Shown here: positions 49,312 to 59,005 of the stretch, piece after piece | Layout: each line of letters opens with the position of its first letter | How positions within the stretch are numbered: position 1 is the stretch's first letter | Assembly: GCA_943912755.1 (NCBI GenBank) | Contig: CALTWF010000013.1 | Coordinates: forward strand, 1 to 64,000 | Source: an uncultured Pseudomonas sp. | GTDB taxonomy: Bacteria > Pseudomonadota > Gammaproteobacteria > Pseudomonadales > Pseudomonadaceae | Direction: 5' to 3' | DNA length: 64,000 bases | Program-made: the position numbers and the translations under genes | The notes under the pieces: model-generated | What the model was told of the DNA's origin: nothing | Seen by the model: the letters and a program-made list of their open reading frames with translations, nothing else | Database searches by the model: none

Positions 49312-52300
49312 TTAATTCGAATAGGGGGAACGGTACGGATTGACCGGCAGCGGCATAGCCCCGCCGGCGTCGTCGAACAGGTAGCGCAGGTACAGGCCGC
49401 CGGTGTACTGGCGATAGTCGCGGGCGTTGTCCATGCCCAGGGCGCCGCCGAGGAAGAAGCCGTCGCCGAGGCGGACTTCGCCGCTGGCGCCCAGCGAGTA
49501 GCCGATGCCGGTCTTGCTCTGCGCTGCATAGCGGGTGTTGAGCACGCGACCGTCGGTAGCGTTGGCGGCATAGGTCGCCGCCAGGCTTTCCAGCGCGGAC
49601 TGGGCACCTTTGTCGCGGTAGTACGGGGCACCGTCCTGGTCGATGTACTGCACGCCCACGGAGCTTTGCACCTGGTAGCTCCAGTTGGCGCCGCGCTGCG
49701 CCCAGCTGAACGGTACGCCCAGGGAGAAGAAGCTCTGCGGGCTGAAGTAACCGCCATGGCCGTAGGTGTAGAAACTCTGGTTGTCGTCGTAGTGCTGGGC
49801 GGACAGGCTCAGTCCGCCGGTCAGGCGCGCGTCCTCGTTGCTGAACAGGTACCAGTAGATACCGCTGCCCAGTTCGACCCGCTCGTTGCTCTCGACATTC
49901 TTGCCGTCCAGGCTGGCCCAGCCGGCGTAGAGGTAGGTGCCGTAGCGCTGGTTGTCGAAACTGATCTGGCCACGCAGGCCGCTGGCGGTGACGCCGCCCC
50001 ATTCGACGCCGGTACGCGCATCCTTGGCCCCGGCAAAGGACAGCAGGCTGTCCACCACGGCACGCCGCGACAGGTTAAGGTTGTAACGGAAGTTGCTGTT
50101 CTCGGCGAATGGCCGGTCGAGGCTGATACCGCCGACCAGGCTGGTTTCACGGAAGCCCAGCGGAGTGCTGCCCAGATCGCCCTTGAGGCCCAGCGACGGT
50201 TTTTCATAGGCCACGGCCAGCCCGACGCCACGGTCTTTCTGCTTGCCGATGCCATCGCTCATCAGCGCATCGGCATCGCTGAGCTGTTCGGCCAGCGGCT
50301 CGGCCAGCAGCAACTCGCCCTGCGCGGCGTTGAAGCCGCCGAACCGCGCATTGCTGGAGGCCGCCTCATGCACGCTGCCGGCATTCAGCGACACCGGTGT
50401 CACCCGCACCGCCATGCGGTCATCGCCCACCGGGAAGCTGATCTCGAACGGTGTTTCCACGTCGGTAATCTTGCTCAGCCCCGACTCGCCATTGTTGCCG
50501 CGAATGGTCAGGCCCTGCTTGATCTGCGGGCTGCGCGATTCACGCAGGCTATCCAGCTCGCTTTCGATGGCGGCACGCGGGTCCGGATTGACCACTGCCC
50601 GTTCCGGTTCGTCCACCACCGGCCGTGCGCTGCGGCGCAGGCCCGGCTCGTCGTCGCGGCTGGCGAGCAGCAGCGGTTCGTCGAAGCGCTCGCTGTCGCG
50701 TTCTTCGCTGCCATTGGCGCGGCGCTTGCCTTGCAGGCGTGCCGGCTCGGGAATCTCGTTCAGCGCCATGTCGCCCAGGCGCGAGGCCGTGCGCTGGCCG
50801 GGCTGGCCGACGAAGGGGTTGGCGGCGATGGCGCGGCCGAACGGGTTGTCGACGAATTCTTCCTTCGGCGCCTGCAGGGCCAGGGCCTGGGCATACAGCG
50901 ATTCGGCCTTGGCCAGCTTGCCGCGGCTGCGGTACCAGGCCGCCGCGGTGGTCAGCACCTGGGGGTTTTCCGGGGCCAGTTGCAGGCCGCGCTCGATGGC
51001 GCTTTCGGCCTTGGCCGTCTGGCCGTTCTGCTGGTAGGCCAGGGCCGCGCCCATCTGCACATCGGCGTTGTCCGCCTGGTTGGCGAGCAAGGGCTGGTAG
51101 AGCTCGACGGCTTTCTGCGGGTTGCGGTTGTCCAGGTACATGCGCGCCAGCGACGACACCGCCTGGGCGTCCTCCGGGCGCTGGGCCAGGGCCGGGGCGA
51201 GGGTGTCGTAGGCCGCCACCAGGTCGCCTTTCTCGCGCAGCAGGTCGGCCTGGCGCACGGTGTACTGGAACAGCAGGTCGTCGTAGCTGCGCTGTTCGGC
51301 CACGCCCAGCGGCATGCCGCGCAACTCGCGCAGGATCTGGCTGACCTGGAGATCGTCGCCGGCCTTGAGCAGGGCACCCGCGTAGGCGATGCGCAGCGCC
51401 GGGGTCGGCTTGCTGCTCTGGGCGATGGCATTGCGCAGCAGGCCGACGGCGCGGTCGGTATAGCCGATATCGATATAGGCGCCGGCCAGTGCCGCATACA
51501 GCTCCGGGCTGCCGCTGACGCCGCCTTCGGCGCGTTGCAGCAGGTTCATCGCCTGGCTGCGCTTGCCTTGTTTGGCCAGCGTCGAGGCCTGCACGGCGAG
51601 CTGGCGCAGCTGCACTTCGTCGGCCAGGCTGCGCATGGCCGCAGTGCGTTCACCGGCGGCAATCCGTGCCAGCAGTTGCCCGGCTTTCTGCCATTGCTGC
51701 TGGCGGCTGGCGAACAGTGCGCCGGCATACAGGGCGTCGGCGTTGTCCGGGTTGGCCTGGACCAGCTCGTCCATGGTCTGCCGCGCCTTGTTGGCGGCGT
51801 TGCCCTTGACGTACAGCTCGGCCAGGTCGGAGCGCGTCCATGGGTTGTGCGGGTCGTCACGCACCGCATCTTCCAGGGCTCTTTGTGCGCCGGCCAGGTC
51901 GCCACGGCGCTCGGCCTCCTTGGCCTGGCCAACGGCGATGGCCGCGCGCAGCTTGCTCAGGTCGCCCAGGCGCTGGCGCTGGGCATCGCCGAGGTTGTCG
52001 ATGAGCCGTTGCGCTTCTGTCAGCTTGCCGCTTTGCGCGAGCACGCCGACCAGGCCGGTGAGGCCGTCGGGATGCCCGGGGTCCAGGCTCAGGGCCCGGC
52101 GATAGGTGGTTTCGGCCCGTTCGAACTGGCCTTCGCCAGCCTGCAGGGCGGCGAGGTTGAGGTGGCCCTGGACTTCCCGCGGGTTGCTGGCGATGGCCTG
52201 TTGCAGCAGTTCGCGGGCCTTGTCCGGGTCGCCGCCGTCGCGGGCCGAGGCGGCCTGGTCGAGCAGGGTCCAGTAGCGGTTGGATTGCAGGGCGGCCTGC

Positions 52301-53313
52301 CAACGGCTGCCGCCACCGTGCTTGATGGCCTGGCGCAGCAGCGCGTCGGCATCGGCCAGGCGTTGCTGGCGCTGGCGCACCAGGCCCAGGCCGCCGAGGG
52401 CGTCGGCATCCTGCGGGGCTTCGCGCAGGCGCGCCTGGAAGGCCTGTTCGGCGCTGTCCAGGTCTTCGCCCTCAAGGGCCTTGAAGCCACGGGCGAGCAG
52501 AGGGTTCTGCTGGTACGAGGACTGCGCCTGGCGTTGGCCGCTGCGCATCTGCTCGCGGATTTCCTCGTCGTCCGGGTAGACCTTGAGGTATTCCTCGAAC
52601 AGGGCCATGTCGGACTTGCTGCCGCCGAGCCAGGACAGGCCCTGGCGCCAGGCTTCCACGGCCTGGCTGCCGATCACCGGGTCGTCGCGGAACGAGGCCA
52701 GCCGGCGCAGGCCATCGGCGCGGGTGCCTTCGTTGCTCAGCAGCAGCTTGGCCAGCGCCAGCTTGGCCCGGCGGTTGTCGCCGGCCTGGCGGGTCAGGCG
52801 CTCCAGGCCCTGGCGGGCTTCCTGCTCGCCGCCCTTGGTGTAGCCGAGGGTGCCGTAGAACTCCAGGGCCAGGTCACCTTGCGGCTCGTTGCCGTCGAAC
52901 AGCTCGCGATAGCTTTGCACCGCCTTTTCCGGCTCGCCGGACTCGACCTCGACCCGCGCCTGGTTCAGGCGCTCGCCGTTGGCATCGCCGTGCAGGCGGA
53001 TTTCCTGGTCGAGCAGCAGGGTCAGGCGGTCGCCGGGGTGGGCGCTGTTGAGTTGTTCCAGGTAGCGCTTGGCGCCGTCCGGGCGGTCGCTGTCCAGCTC
53101 GATCAGGCCGAGGCTGTAGATCGCGTCGGCCTGCTGCGGGTCGATCAGCAGCAGCTTGCGCCAGGCTTCCGAGGCCCGCGCCTTGTCCTTGCGTGCCTGC
53201 CAGTACTGGCCCTGTTCGAGCAGGGCCTTGCCGTTGGCGTTGAGTTCGGCGTGGGCGCTGGTGCAGGACAGTGCGGCAAGCAGACCGACGACTAGAGTTT
53301 GACGCGGGCGCAT
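49312..53313 (-). CDS. wssE: Cellulose export outer-membrane protein WssE (BcsC)
   Basis: 1333 residues. The start MRPRQTLVVGLLAALSCTSAHA (53313, RBS GGGAG) gives a signal peptide and overlaps bcsZ by 22 nt. Residues from about 25 to 1000 are TPR repeats (AYSLGLIELDSDRPDGAKRYL-type, EDAVRDDPHNPWTRSDLAELY). The C-terminal third is a BcsC beta-barrel (GYSLGASGEVRLGDGFFLGG; ends PLPVNPYRSPYSN). It forms the periplasmic scaffold and pore for the glucan. Confidence 0.93.
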   Translation of the reverse strand: MRPRQTLVVGLLAALSCTSAHAELNANGKALLEQGQYWQARKDKARASEAWRKLLLIDPQQADAIYSLGLIELDSDRPDGAKRYLEQLNSAHPGDRLTLLLDQEIRLHGDANGERLNQARVEVESGEPEKAVQSYRELFDGNEPQGDLALEFYGTLGYTKGGEQEARQGLERLTRQAGDNRRAKLALAKLLLSNEGTRADGLRRLASFRDDPVIGSQAVEAWRQGLSWLGGSKSDMALFEEYLKVYPDDEEIREQMRSGQRQAQSSYQQNPLLARGFKALEGEDLDSAEQAFQARLREAPQDADALGGLGLVRQRQQRLADADALLRQAIKHGGGSRWQAALQSNRYWTLLDQAASARDGGDPDKARELLQQAIASNPREVQGHLNLAALQAGEGQFERAETTYRRALSLDPGHPDGLTGLVGVLAQSGKLTEAQRLIDNLGDAQRQRLGDLSKLRAAIAVGQAKEAERRGDLAGAQRALEDAVRDDPHNPWTRSDLAELYVKGNAANKARQTMDELVQANPDNADALYAGALFASRQQQWQKAGQLLARIAAGERTAAMRSLADEVQLRQLAVQASTLAKQGKRSQAMNLLQRAEGGVSGSPELYAALAGAYIDIGYTDRAVGLLRNAIAQSSKPTPALRIAYAGALLKAGDDLQVSQILRELRGMPLGVAEQRSYDDLLFQYTVRQADLLREKGDLVAAYDTLAPALAQRPEDAQAVSSLARMYLDNRNPQKAVELYQPLLANQADNADVQMGAALAYQQNGQTAKAESAIERGLQLAPENPQVLTTAAAWYRSRGKLAKAESLYAQALALQAPKEEFVDNPFGRAIAANPFVGQPGQRTASRLGDMALNEIPEPARLQGKRRANGSEERDSERFDEPLLLASRDDEPGLRRSARPVVDEPERAVVNPDPRAAIESELDSLRESRSPQIKQGLTIRGNNGESGLSKITDVETPFEISFPVGDDRMAVRVTPVSLNAGSVHEAASSNARFGGFNAAQGELLLAEPLAEQLSDADALMSDGIGKQKDRGVGLAVAYEKPSLGLKGDLGSTPLGFRETSLVGGISLDRPFAENSNFRYNLNLSRRAVVDSLLSFAGAKDARTGVEWGGVTASGLRGQISFDNQRYGTYLYAGWASLDGKNVESNERVELGSGIYWYLFSNEDARLTGGLSLSAQHYDDNQSFYTYGHGGYFSPQSFFSLGVPFSWAQRGANWSYQVQSSVGVQYIDQDGAPYYRDKGAQSALESLAATYAANATDGRVLNTRYAAQSKTGIGYSLGASGEVRLGDGFFLGGALGMDNARDYRQYTGGLYLRYLFDDAGGAMPLPVNPYRSPYSN

Positions 53314-54485
53314 GAAGTCTCCCAAAGAGGTTGCAGCTTCCCGTCGGCGAGGAAGCGGTAGTGCTCATCCATGTAGCCAAGGGCGAACAGGCTGAGGACC
53401 ACGCTGTAATAGGGGGGTTGGTGGGTTTGCACGGCCTCGGGCGTCAGGCTCTGCGCCAGCTCGGTGTCGACCCGGGCGCGCTGCTGCTGCACCAGCCAGG
53501 GTTGCTGGCGGGCCTTGAGGTAGGGCAGCAGGGCGGCGGAAAAGCCGAAGTTGCCGGCGTTGCTGGTGGTGCCGCTGTGCACCTGGACCTTTTCCGGCGG
53601 GGTGCCCTGGGTCGCCACCACCCGCGACATGCCGTCGAGGCTGTCGAGGATCGGCTTGGCCAGCGGGTCGCTGTTGGGCGTGAGGCCGGCCCAGAGGTAG
53701 GTGCGGATGGCGTCGTAGCTGCCCAGTTCGCCCTTCATCGGGTCGACGATGAACAGGCCCGAGCCCGGCCCGGTCCCGCGATAGCCGACCCAGTCGGCGA
53801 CGAAACCATGTTTGGCGGCGCGTTGCATCAGGCTGCCGGTGCTGCGGGCGATTTCGTTCCACGGCCCCTGCGGGTCGACCCCGGCCAGGCGGCGCAGGAC
53901 CGGCACCGGCAGATAGCTCGGGTTGAGGTGCCAGAGATGATCGGGCTGGGCGAAGCCGAACGGGCCGGGCAGCAGCATCTTGCCCAGGCCGGGCAGGTCG
54001 GCCACTTCCCTGGCCTTGATATTGGCCAGCAGCAGGTTGGCGTCCTTGGTATAGGCATCGTCCTGCCACAGCCGTGCGGCCTCGCTGAGGGCGTAGACGA
54101 ACCACAGGTCGGCATCGGAAGCGGAGTTGCTGTCGAGCAGGCGCCACTGGCCCTTGTCGTCCTTGCCCCACCACCAGCCGGGCAGGTTGCTGGCGATATC
54201 GCTGCCGGCCAGGTTGTTGCGCGCCCAGGCCCAGAGCTTGTCGAAGGCGGCGCGGTCGTTGGCCACCAGGGCGAAGAACATGCCGTAGGACTGGCCCTCG
54301 GAGGAGCTGTGCAACTGCGGCGTGCTGGCATCCAGCACCCGGCCATCGGGCTGGATGAAATGCTCGGTGAAGCTATGCCACAGCGGCCAGTCGCTCACGC
54401 CGCACTGTTCGCGGGCCTGGCTGGCCGTGGGCAGCAGGCAGGCCGCGAGGGCAACGGCCAGCAGGGTTTTGCATCGCGTCTTCAT
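53292..54485 (-). CDS. wssD: Endo-beta-1,4-glucanase WssD (BcsZ, GH8)
   Basis: 397 residues with signal peptide MKTRCKTLLAVALAACLLPTASQA. GH8 signature SSSEGQSYGMFFAL holds the catalytic Glu63; further conserved strings are SASDADLWFVYALSEA and NLPGWWWGKDD. It is a periplasmic cellulase needed for ordered cellulose export. The ATG lies 3 bp after the bcsB stop. Confidence 0.94.
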   Translation of the reverse strand: MKTRCKTLLAVALAACLLPTASQAREQCGVSDWPLWHSFTEHFIQPDGRVLDASTPQLHSSSEGQSYGMFFALVANDRAAFDKLWAWARNNLAGSDIASNLPGWWWGKDDKGQWRLLDSNSASDADLWFVYALSEAARLWQDDAYTKDANLLLANIKAREVADLPGLGKMLLPGPFGFAQPDHLWHLNPSYLPVPVLRRLAGVDPQGPWNEIARSTGSLMQRAAKHGFVADWVGYRGTGPGSGLFIVDPMKGELGSYDAIRTYLWAGLTPNSDPLAKPILDSLDGMSRVVATQGTPPEKVQVHSGTTSNAGNFGFSAALLPYLKARQQPWLVQQQRARVDTELAQSLTPEAVQTHQPPYYSVVLSLFALGYMDEHYRFLADGKLQPLWETSCARVKL

Positions 54486-54488
54486 GAC

Positions 54489-56783
54489 TTACTGATCCTT
54501 GAGTCGGCGCCGGGCGATGGCCCGCAGCGAGAAGTAGGCCGCGCTGCTGACCAGGGCGACACCGGCCACGGTCAGCACCAGCAGCAGCCACACATGGCGC
54601 GACAGTACCCACTGCAGGTACCTGAACGGGCCGAGTTGCCCGACGTAGTAGTCCTCTTCGGCCACCAGCGACTGGATCTGCCGGCCCTTGATCACCGCCA
54701 GGCTGCCTTGCAGGGCCTGGGTGTAGTGTTCGCCACCGATCAGCGCGTCGGTTACCTCGCCGAGCCTGTCGGCCTGCGGGCTGGACAGCAGGACCACGCT
54801 GCGGCCTTTCTGCAGTGGTGATTCGAAGCCGCTGACATAGGAGTTGCCGTTGTCGCTGCTGAAGGTCAGCGCACCACGCGCCTTGCGCAGGTTGGCCGCC
54901 GGGTCCGGGCTGATCCACTGGCGCAGGCGCAGCGGCAGGTCGGAGAACTCGACGTAGCGCCGGGATTCCTCGCTGCGGCTGGGCAGGTGATCGGCCCATT
55001 GCTTGAGCAGTGGCTGGTTCTGCCCGGAGGCCAGCACCAGCAGGTCCTTGTCGGCGAACTGCGCGACCTCGCCGGCCTGGCCAACCCTGACCGCCGTGGC
55101 CGGGTAGCCGGTGGAATCGCCGAAGCGCCCGAGCACGGTGAGGTAGGCATCCCAGTCGGCCGGGCCGGCGTTGTCCGGCAGGATCACTGCGGTCTGCGAC
55201 AGGTCCGCCAGGCGGGTGAAGGGGAAGCCGCTGTCCTTGAACACGCCGAGGTTGGGCATCGCCATGAAGTGCTCGTAGCCGCTCAGGTCGAGGGTCGAGT
55301 CCGGGTCGATGGCACCGCGCATGTTGTCGATGATGATGTCGCCGCATTCACCTTGCTTGATGTAGTCGAACATGAAGCGGAATTGCAGGCGCGACTGCAG
55401 CGCCACCGAGTCCAGCGGCAGCAGCACGCTGCTTTCGCGCACCAGGCTGTCGTCCTTCTTCAGCATGGCCAGCAGGCTGGCACCGGCGCCCAGGGTCTGG
55501 ATCGACGGCAGGTTCATCGAGCGGATGAAGCTGTCGTTGAAGCTGACCATCAGCGACGAGTTGTTCGAGGTCTGTTGCGGTGTGTAGCGGTACTTGAGGT
55601 CGAGGCGGGCACCGTCCTCGCGCCAGTTGAACAGGTCCGGCGGCAGGCGCAGCGGCACGGTGATCATCGCCGGGGCGTAGCCGGAAACGTTCAGCTGGCG
55701 CGGCTCCAGCAGCTCGCCCAGGCGCACCGGGCGATCGCTGGGCAGCCAGTTGGGCGCGTCGTAGGGCTGGCGCGGCAGGATGTCCACGGCGTCGATCTTC
55801 ACGCTCTGCCCGGACAGGCTGCGGCCGCCCAGCACCAGCGCGGTGGCGGCCTGCTTGATCTCGTCGCTGTTGCGCCCGGCGATGACCAGCAGCTTGCCGA
55901 AGCGGTCGTTGGGGTTGCTGACCAGCGACAGGGTCGGGCCTTCCACGGCCGGCAGGTCGAGTCCGGCCAGGTGGCTGGCCTCGTTGCTGTTGACCAGTAT
56001 CACCGCGTTGCCGCTGGCCGGCAGGCTTTGCAGGCGGGTCGAGAAGCGCGCACCGCGGTAGCTGGCCAGCGCGCCCATCCACGACGACACCGCGCCGGCG
56101 GCCTCGAGGGTGGTGTTGTCCGGCGCCGTGGCGAACACCAGCGGCAGCGCCAGGGCGCGTCGGTCGCGGCGGTCGAACAGCGGCAGGGGCAGGCTGGCGA
56201 GGTCGTTGGGCAGTTCGACCTGGGATACCTGGATGCTCAGTTCGCTGCTGTTGCTGATCTTCGCCCACAGGTTGGTACTCAGCGGGTCCTGGCACTGCAT
56301 GGTGGAATAACCGATCAGCTGCACGCTGAGACGGTTGAACTCGGTGATCAGGTAGGGCGGGATCTCCACCGTCTGCTTCTGCGGGGTGCCGGCGGTCTCC
56401 TTGGGCACCGGCAGGCTGGCGGCGACCTCATCGTTGACCAGGATGTTGATCTGCGACATGTCGCTGAGCAGCGCCGGCGAATAGCTGTATTGCAGGGTCA
56501 GCTGGGCCCCCGTCACCACCTCGTCGGCGCGCATGTCGAAGTTCACCGTGTCGGCCGACTCGATGCCCTTCAGGCTCATGGTGTAATCCTTGCCCAGCTC
56601 CTTGAAGGTCATGTGGTAGCCCGGCGACGTGCCTGCCGGGCTGACCGCCGCGTCGGGCGCCGCTACCGCGGCCACGGGCTCCTCGGCCTGGGCCGCAGCG
56701 GCCAGCAGCAGGGCGCAGGCGAGCAGGGCGCGGCGATGGCGCGGCAGGTGGGCGGTACGGGTGGTGGTGGCCTGGAAGGTCAT
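54489..56783 (-). CDS. wssC: Cellulose synthase regulatory/periplasmic subunit WssC (BcsB)
   Basis: 764 residues with signal region RRALLACALLLAAAAQA, then two carbohydrate-binding/ferredoxin-like halves (GAQLTLQYSYSPALLSDMSQ, VDILPRQPYDAPNWLPSDRP, LDLKYRYTP), and a C-terminal membrane helix (VWLLLVLTVAGVALVSSAAYF). It pairs with BcsA at the inner membrane. Overlaps bcsA by ATGA. Confidence 0.94.
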   Translation of the reverse strand: MTFQATTTRTAHLPRHRRALLACALLLAAAAQAEEPVAAVAAPDAAVSPAGTSPGYHMTFKELGKDYTMSLKGIESADTVNFDMRADEVVTGAQLTLQYSYSPALLSDMSQINILVNDEVAASLPVPKETAGTPQKQTVEIPPYLITEFNRLSVQLIGYSTMQCQDPLSTNLWAKISNSSELSIQVSQVELPNDLASLPLPLFDRRDRRALALPLVFATAPDNTTLEAAGAVSSWMGALASYRGARFSTRLQSLPASGNAVILVNSNEASHLAGLDLPAVEGPTLSLVSNPNDRFGKLLVIAGRNSDEIKQAATALVLGGRSLSGQSVKIDAVDILPRQPYDAPNWLPSDRPVRLGELLEPRQLNVSGYAPAMITVPLRLPPDLFNWREDGARLDLKYRYTPQQTSNNSSLMVSFNDSFIRSMNLPSIQTLGAGASLLAMLKKDDSLVRESSVLLPLDSVALQSRLQFRFMFDYIKQGECGDIIIDNMRGAIDPDSTLDLSGYEHFMAMPNLGVFKDSGFPFTRLADLSQTAVILPDNAGPADWDAYLTVLGRFGDSTGYPATAVRVGQAGEVAQFADKDLLVLASGQNQPLLKQWADHLPSRSEESRRYVEFSDLPLRLRQWISPDPAANLRKARGALTFSSDNGNSYVSGFESPLQKGRSVVLLSSPQADRLGEVTDALIGGEHYTQALQGSLAVIKGRQIQSLVAEEDYYVGQLGPFRYLQWVLSRHVWLLLVLTVAGVALVSSAAYFSLRAIARRRLKDQ

Positions 56784-59005
56784 TGGGTTTCCACTACGGG
56801 TTCGGAAGGAGAAGTCGGGTTCTTGCGGAAGTAGCGGCGGTGGCGCAGGGCCGCCAGGGTCGCCTGGGCCAGGTCGTAGATGCCGCGCAGGCCGACCCTG
56901 CCGACATCGCGCAGGGCGCGCAGCGGGGTGTCGGACTTGGCGCTGCCCCAGGTCGATGCCCAGGTATCGGCGCGGGAGAAGGTCAGGCGGACCATGTCGC
57001 TCTGCTGGCGCAGGGTCAGGTCCTTGAAGCGCATGCCGGCCATGCCGTTGCGCGAGAACATCACCCGCGCCGGCAGCTCGCAGGCCTGGCCGCTGCGGTG
57101 CAGGGTGACGCGCACCTCCATGTCCTTGCTCAGGGCCAGGTCGGCCGGCAGCCTGACACCGACGCCGCTCTGCGAGAAGTCGAGGGTGGTGGTGTCGATC
57201 TCGCGGCCGTCCGGCAGGCCCAGGCGCACCGGCAGTTCGGCATGCACGCGGGGTTCGGTGCGCACCTGGCGGCTTTCACTGGCCACCGCCACGGCGGCGC
57301 TGGTCATGATCACGTTGTACAGGGTCCAGCCGAGGTTGATGACGATGGTCACCGCTGCGTCCGGGTCGCCGACGATCAGTTGCACGATGCCGCAGCCCAT
57401 GCCGATCAGGTTGAGCGCCAGCAGGACGATGTAGGGCCGGGCCAATTTCCAGTCGAAGTAGTCCTTCTCGATGATCCCGCCCTTGTCGGTGACGTTGAAG
57501 CCGCCAATCTTCGGGTTGATCAGCGCCACCAGTACCGGGCGCATGATGTACCAGGCCAGTACCGACTCGTAGACCTCGTTCCAGAACGAGTGGCGGAAAC
57601 GCCCCTGGATCCGCGAGTTGGTCAGGCTGGCGTGGATGATATGGGGCAGCACGTAGGCGGTGATCATCAGCGCCGAGGCCTGGAACACCTTGGCGCCGAA
57701 GATCAGGTAGGCCAGCGGTGCGGTGAGGAACACCAGGCGTGGCAGGCCGTAGAAGAAGTGCGCCATGGCGTTGGCATAGCAGACCCGCTGGCCGAAGTTC
57801 AGGCCCTTGCCGGTGAACGGGTTGTCGGTGCGGAAGATCTGCGCCATGCCCCGGGCCCAGCGGATGCGCTGGTTGATATGCCGCGACAGTCTTTCGGTGG
57901 CAAGGCCCGCGGCCTGGGGAATCGCCAGGTAGGCGGTGTTGTAGCCCTTGCGGTTGAGCTTGAGGGCGGTATGGGCGTCCTCGGTCACGGTCTCCACCGC
58001 CACGCCGCCGACTTCCAGCAGGTGGGTGCGGCGGATCACCGCGCAGGAGCCGCAGAAGAACGTGGCGTTCCACAGGTCGTTGCCGTCCTGGATCAGGCCG
58101 TAGAACAGCTCGCCCTCGTTGGGCACCGAGCGGAAGGTATTGAGGTTCTTCTCGAACGGGTCGGCGGAAAAGAAGAAGTGCGGCGTTTTCAGCAGCGACA
58201 GCTTGGGGTCCTTGAGGAACCAGCCCATGGTCACCTGCAGGAAGGAGCGGGTCGGCACGTGGTCGGCGTCGAAGATCGCCACGAATTCGCCGTCGGTAAC
58301 CTTCAGCGCCTCGTTGAGGTTACCGGCCTTGGCGTGGCGGTTGTTATCGCGAACGATGTAGTTGACCCCGATCTGCCGGGCGAACTCGCGGAATTCCTCG
58401 CGCCGGCCGTCATCCAGCACGTGCACGCGCAGCTTGTCCCGCGGCCAGTCCATGGCCTGGGCGGCGAGGACGGTGAGTTTGACGATGCTCAGTTCTTCGT
58501 TGTAGGTCGGTACGAAAACGTCCACCACCGGCCATTCTTCCGGCGCCGCAGTGAGGATCTTCGGCTTGCGCTGCAGCGGCCAGGCGGTCTGCATGTAGCC
58601 GAAGGCGAGGATGATCAGGGCGTAGGTTTCGGCGGCCACCAGGCCATAGCCGAAGAACATGTCCAGCCAGTTGTCGAAGCCGAGGGTGTCGGTGAGGCGC
58701 CAGTACACGTAGCGCAGGGTGGCCAGCAGCGACAGGGCGATCATCGCCATCACCGGCAGGCGCCCGGGCAGCTTGCGCAGGATCAGCAGGCCGGCCAGGC
58801 ACAGGCCGGCGAAGGCCAGCTGGCGTTCGAGGTTCAGCGGCGCACTGACCACGGCGGCCAGCAACAGCAAACCGACCACGGCGGCAGCGATCTTCAGGCC
58901 GAGCTTGAGGGCCCGTGGCAACTGTTCCATCCGGGAAACCCAGGCATGCGCCCGCGCTCCTCTGGACGTCGGCAACTCCGGCGTCGGTGTGAGTTGGGCG
59001 GTCAT
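56780..59005 (-). CDS. wssB: Cellulose synthase catalytic subunit WssB (BcsA)
   Basis: 741 residues. GT2 catalytic motifs in order: LDDG (197-200), DADH (246-249), FFCGS (316-320), TED (341-343) and QRIRW (379-383). Several membrane helices flank the domain. The C-terminal PilZ domain has RTEPR and DFSQSGVG, so c-di-GMP binding is expected. It polymerises UDP-glucose and threads the chain through the membrane. The start at 59005 (MTAQLTPTPELP) overlaps wssA by ATGA; the longer frame lies within wssA. Confidence 0.96.
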   Translation of the reverse strand: MTAQLTPTPELPTSRGARAHAWVSRMEQLPRALKLGLKIAAAVVGLLLLAAVVSAPLNLERQLAFAGLCLAGLLILRKLPGRLPVMAMIALSLLATLRYVYWRLTDTLGFDNWLDMFFGYGLVAAETYALIILAFGYMQTAWPLQRKPKILTAAPEEWPVVDVFVPTYNEELSIVKLTVLAAQAMDWPRDKLRVHVLDDGRREEFREFARQIGVNYIVRDNNRHAKAGNLNEALKVTDGEFVAIFDADHVPTRSFLQVTMGWFLKDPKLSLLKTPHFFFSADPFEKNLNTFRSVPNEGELFYGLIQDGNDLWNATFFCGSCAVIRRTHLLEVGGVAVETVTEDAHTALKLNRKGYNTAYLAIPQAAGLATERLSRHINQRIRWARGMAQIFRTDNPFTGKGLNFGQRVCYANAMAHFFYGLPRLVFLTAPLAYLIFGAKVFQASALMITAYVLPHIIHASLTNSRIQGRFRHSFWNEVYESVLAWYIMRPVLVALINPKIGGFNVTDKGGIIEKDYFDWKLARPYIVLLALNLIGMGCGIVQLIVGDPDAAVTIVINLGWTLYNVIMTSAAVAVASESRQVRTEPRVHAELPVRLGLPDGREIDTTTLDFSQSGVGVRLPADLALSKDMEVRVTLHRSGQACELPARVMFSRNGMAGMRFKDLTLRQQSDMVRLTFSRADTWASTWGSAKSDTPLRALRDVGRVGLRGIYDLAQATLAALRHRRYFRKNPTSPSEPVVETQ

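Noticed and set aside
49297..53295. Plus-strand 1332-codon frame opposite wssE
   Set aside because: Antisense of the TPR/barrel protein BcsC; composition-driven open frame.
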